Source of the DNA: Microcoleaceae cyanobacterium UBA9251
GTDB lineage: Bacteria; Cyanobacteriota; Cyanobacteriia; Cyanobacteriales; Microcoleaceae
NCBI GenBank assembly: GCA_003542015.1
Contig: DPLL01000284.1
Coordinates: 1 to 6,513, forward strand
Direction of reading: 5' to 3'
DNA length: 6,513 nt
The notes below the pieces were generated by a model. It did no database searches and was not told where the DNA came from. It saw only the letters and a program-made list of their open reading frames with translations. The translations under genes were made by a program, and so were the position numbers. Numbering within the stretch: position 1 is the first letter of the stretch; each line of letters begins with the position of its first letter. Of this stretch, positions 5,332-6,513 are shown piece after piece.

Positions 5332-6513
5332 TCACTCGTCGGCAGTTAAAACTGAATCTGGCTGCTGCGGAGTGCTGTAAAAACTAGCAATAATTGCCAC
5401 CATCAACCACCACAGCATATTGACTTCCGGCCTATACCAAACAGTATCGACAAAACCGTGGGCCATCATGCCGGCTAAAGTTGCGATCGCCCCAATCAAC
5501 CAAAACCCCTGATTCCCTTGGAGATTTGGAGAGTTTTCGGTCAAGTTAGAACTGCTAAATTGCGCGTCGCGCAATCTTTTGATTTGCAACAAACCTTGAT
5601 TTACTATTACTGTCAGCAGCCACAGAAAACAAGTCAAACCGATAAAACCTGTTTCTACGGCAATTTCTAGCAGCACTGAATAAGCACTCAAAGCAGTGAA
5701 ATTCGGCTTCATATAAAGCGGATAAACTTTATTAAAGGCAGTGTTTCCGGGGCCAATTCCGAGAATTGGTCGATCGCGAATCATGTCAATCACCGCTGTC
5801 CAAACATTAATCCGAAAATTGTTACTGCTGTCACCGCGGCCGATAAACATACTGGAAACTCGATCGCGCACGGGTTCCACCAAAGCCACTCCCAAAATTA
5901 ACGCCCCAGCCAAACCTCCTAACCCTAACGGTAGAGCCCATTGCCGCCAAAACTTGGGCATCAAAGGATTGTACCAATACCACAGCAGCACTAAAAACAC
6001 CACAAGTAAAGCTACAAAACCAATCCAAGCGCCCCTGCTGTCGGTGTAGCGCAAACAGGCGCAATTCACCACCAACATCGTCAGCGCCAAAGCTCTAGTT
6101 CCCCATCCCTTCCACACAAAAAGTGCGGCTGCGCTGAATGCAATTGCTGGTAGCAGATAGGAACCAAGCAGGTTGGGATTACCTAAAAAGCTGTAAACCC
6201 GCGTGACATTGGCTTGAGTAGAAGTTGGATCATTCCAAGTAGCCAGCGGTGGCACTTTATCAATCCACTGTCGCACGCCGTAGAAACTGACGATCAGAGC
6301 GACGTTCAAAAACACAGCGATTAACCACGATCGTAAACGGGGCGATCGCAATATCCTCGCCATTAGCCCAAAAAACAGCAAATAAAGCGTCAACTTCGTC
6401 CAGCCAGTAAAAGCGGCCGCCTTTACCGGAGACATCGCAGTTGCTACCGTCGCAATGCCCCAGTAGAGCATTACCAGCAGGTGAATTGGTGTCAGGGCGA
6501 TCGCGCGATCGTC
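5332..6513 (-). CDS. ictB: IctB family membrane protein (putative bicarbonate transporter), 5' end outside window
   Basis: Integral inner-membrane protein. The frame stays open to the window edge (6513), so the start is missing; M at 6471 is internal. The 14 residues before it (DDRAIALTPIHLLV) match the IctB block TPIHWLVLLYWG as I recall it, so roughly 85-90 N-terminal residues are absent from the usual 430-470. The 393 visible residues have about nine hydrophobic spans, around 32-54, 62-80, 116-134, 140-154, 162-180, 192-211, 290-304, 337-355 and 365-378. The large loop at 226-268 carries SSNNFRINVW and DRPILGIGPGNTAFN, the Wzy/O-antigen-ligase (Wzy_C) signature. Other IctB landmarks are RVYSFLGNPNLLGSYLLP and LSAYSVLLEIAVE. 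IctB was named from a Synechococcus mutant with poor bicarbonate accumulation. Direct transport is doubted, and a glycan ligase/polymerase-like role is possible from the fold. A short extra segment, FSSSNLTENSPNLQG (319-333), lies before the penultimate span. Several HIP1 sites mark it as resident DNA. Confidence 0.93.
   Translation of the reverse strand, partial: DDRAIALTPIHLLVMLYWGIATVATAMSPVKAAAFTGWTKLTLYLLFFGLMARILRSPRLRSWLIAVFLNVALIVSFYGVRQWIDKVPPLATWNDPTSTQANVTRVYSFLGNPNLLGSYLLPAIAFSAAALFVWKGWGTRALALTMLVVNCACLRYTDSRGAWIGFVALLVVFLVLLWYWYNPLMPKFWRQWALPLGLGGLAGALILGVALVEPVRDRVSSMFIGRGDSSNNFRINVWTAVIDMIRDRPILGIGPGNTAFNKVYPLYMKPNFTALSAYSVLLEIAVETGFIGLTCFLWLLTVIVNQGLLQIKRLRDAQFSSSNLTENSPNLQGNQGFWLIGAIATLAGMMAHGFVDTVWYRPEVNMLWWLMVAIIASFYSTPQQPDSVLTADE

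Overview
The window looks like chromosomal DNA of a filamentous cyanobacterium (Oscillatoria/Microcoleus/Phormidium-like). The reasons are repeated GCGATCGC (HIP1) octamers, intergenic arrays of 7-bp tandem repeats (STRR type), and a gene closely resembling cyanobacterial ictB at the right edge. The genus is inferred from style; nothing was searched.

Layout. Positions 1-343 hold a possible 3' end of an unknown gene, an inverted repeat and a leader. Positions 353-1750 (+) encode an amidase-signature hydrolase with a complete Ser-cisSer-Lys triad. A 176-bp spacer with a CCCTATG tandem repeat follows. Positions 1927-3054 (+) carry a tight two-gene unit: a single-domain cupin and, 6 bp later, a class I SAM-dependent methyltransferase. 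Positions 3055-3656 are a scar region: a promoter-like TATAAT, the frameshifted N-terminal stub of a TnpB gene on the + strand, a 110-bp (TTRACAG)n array cutting the stub off, and about 270 bp with nothing recognisable. Positions about 3657-4944 are a second, intact element of the IS200/IS605 superfamily on the - strand. It encodes only TnpB (RuvC D-E-D and zinc ribbon all present), has hairpins at both ends, and probably gives an omega RNA from its right end. Positions 4945-5331 are intergenic and rich in repeats: a GGGCATA-type array and a cluster of large GC-rich palindromes. From 5332 to the right edge (-) lies ictB, a multi-spanning membrane protein of the Wzy/O-antigen-ligase superfamily; its start lies outside the window.

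How it fits together. The amidase, cupin/methyltransferase pair and ictB look like ordinary chromosomal genes, with no evident shared pathway. The middle 2.3 kb (3055-5331) is a hotspot where two different TnpB lineages, one dead and one apparently intact, and several repeat families have accumulated. The most biologically interesting item is the solo TnpB with its predicted omega RNA and readable guide. The most unusual structural item is the 42-bp higher-order duplication inside the heptamer array. I see no evidence of a wholly new multi-gene system.
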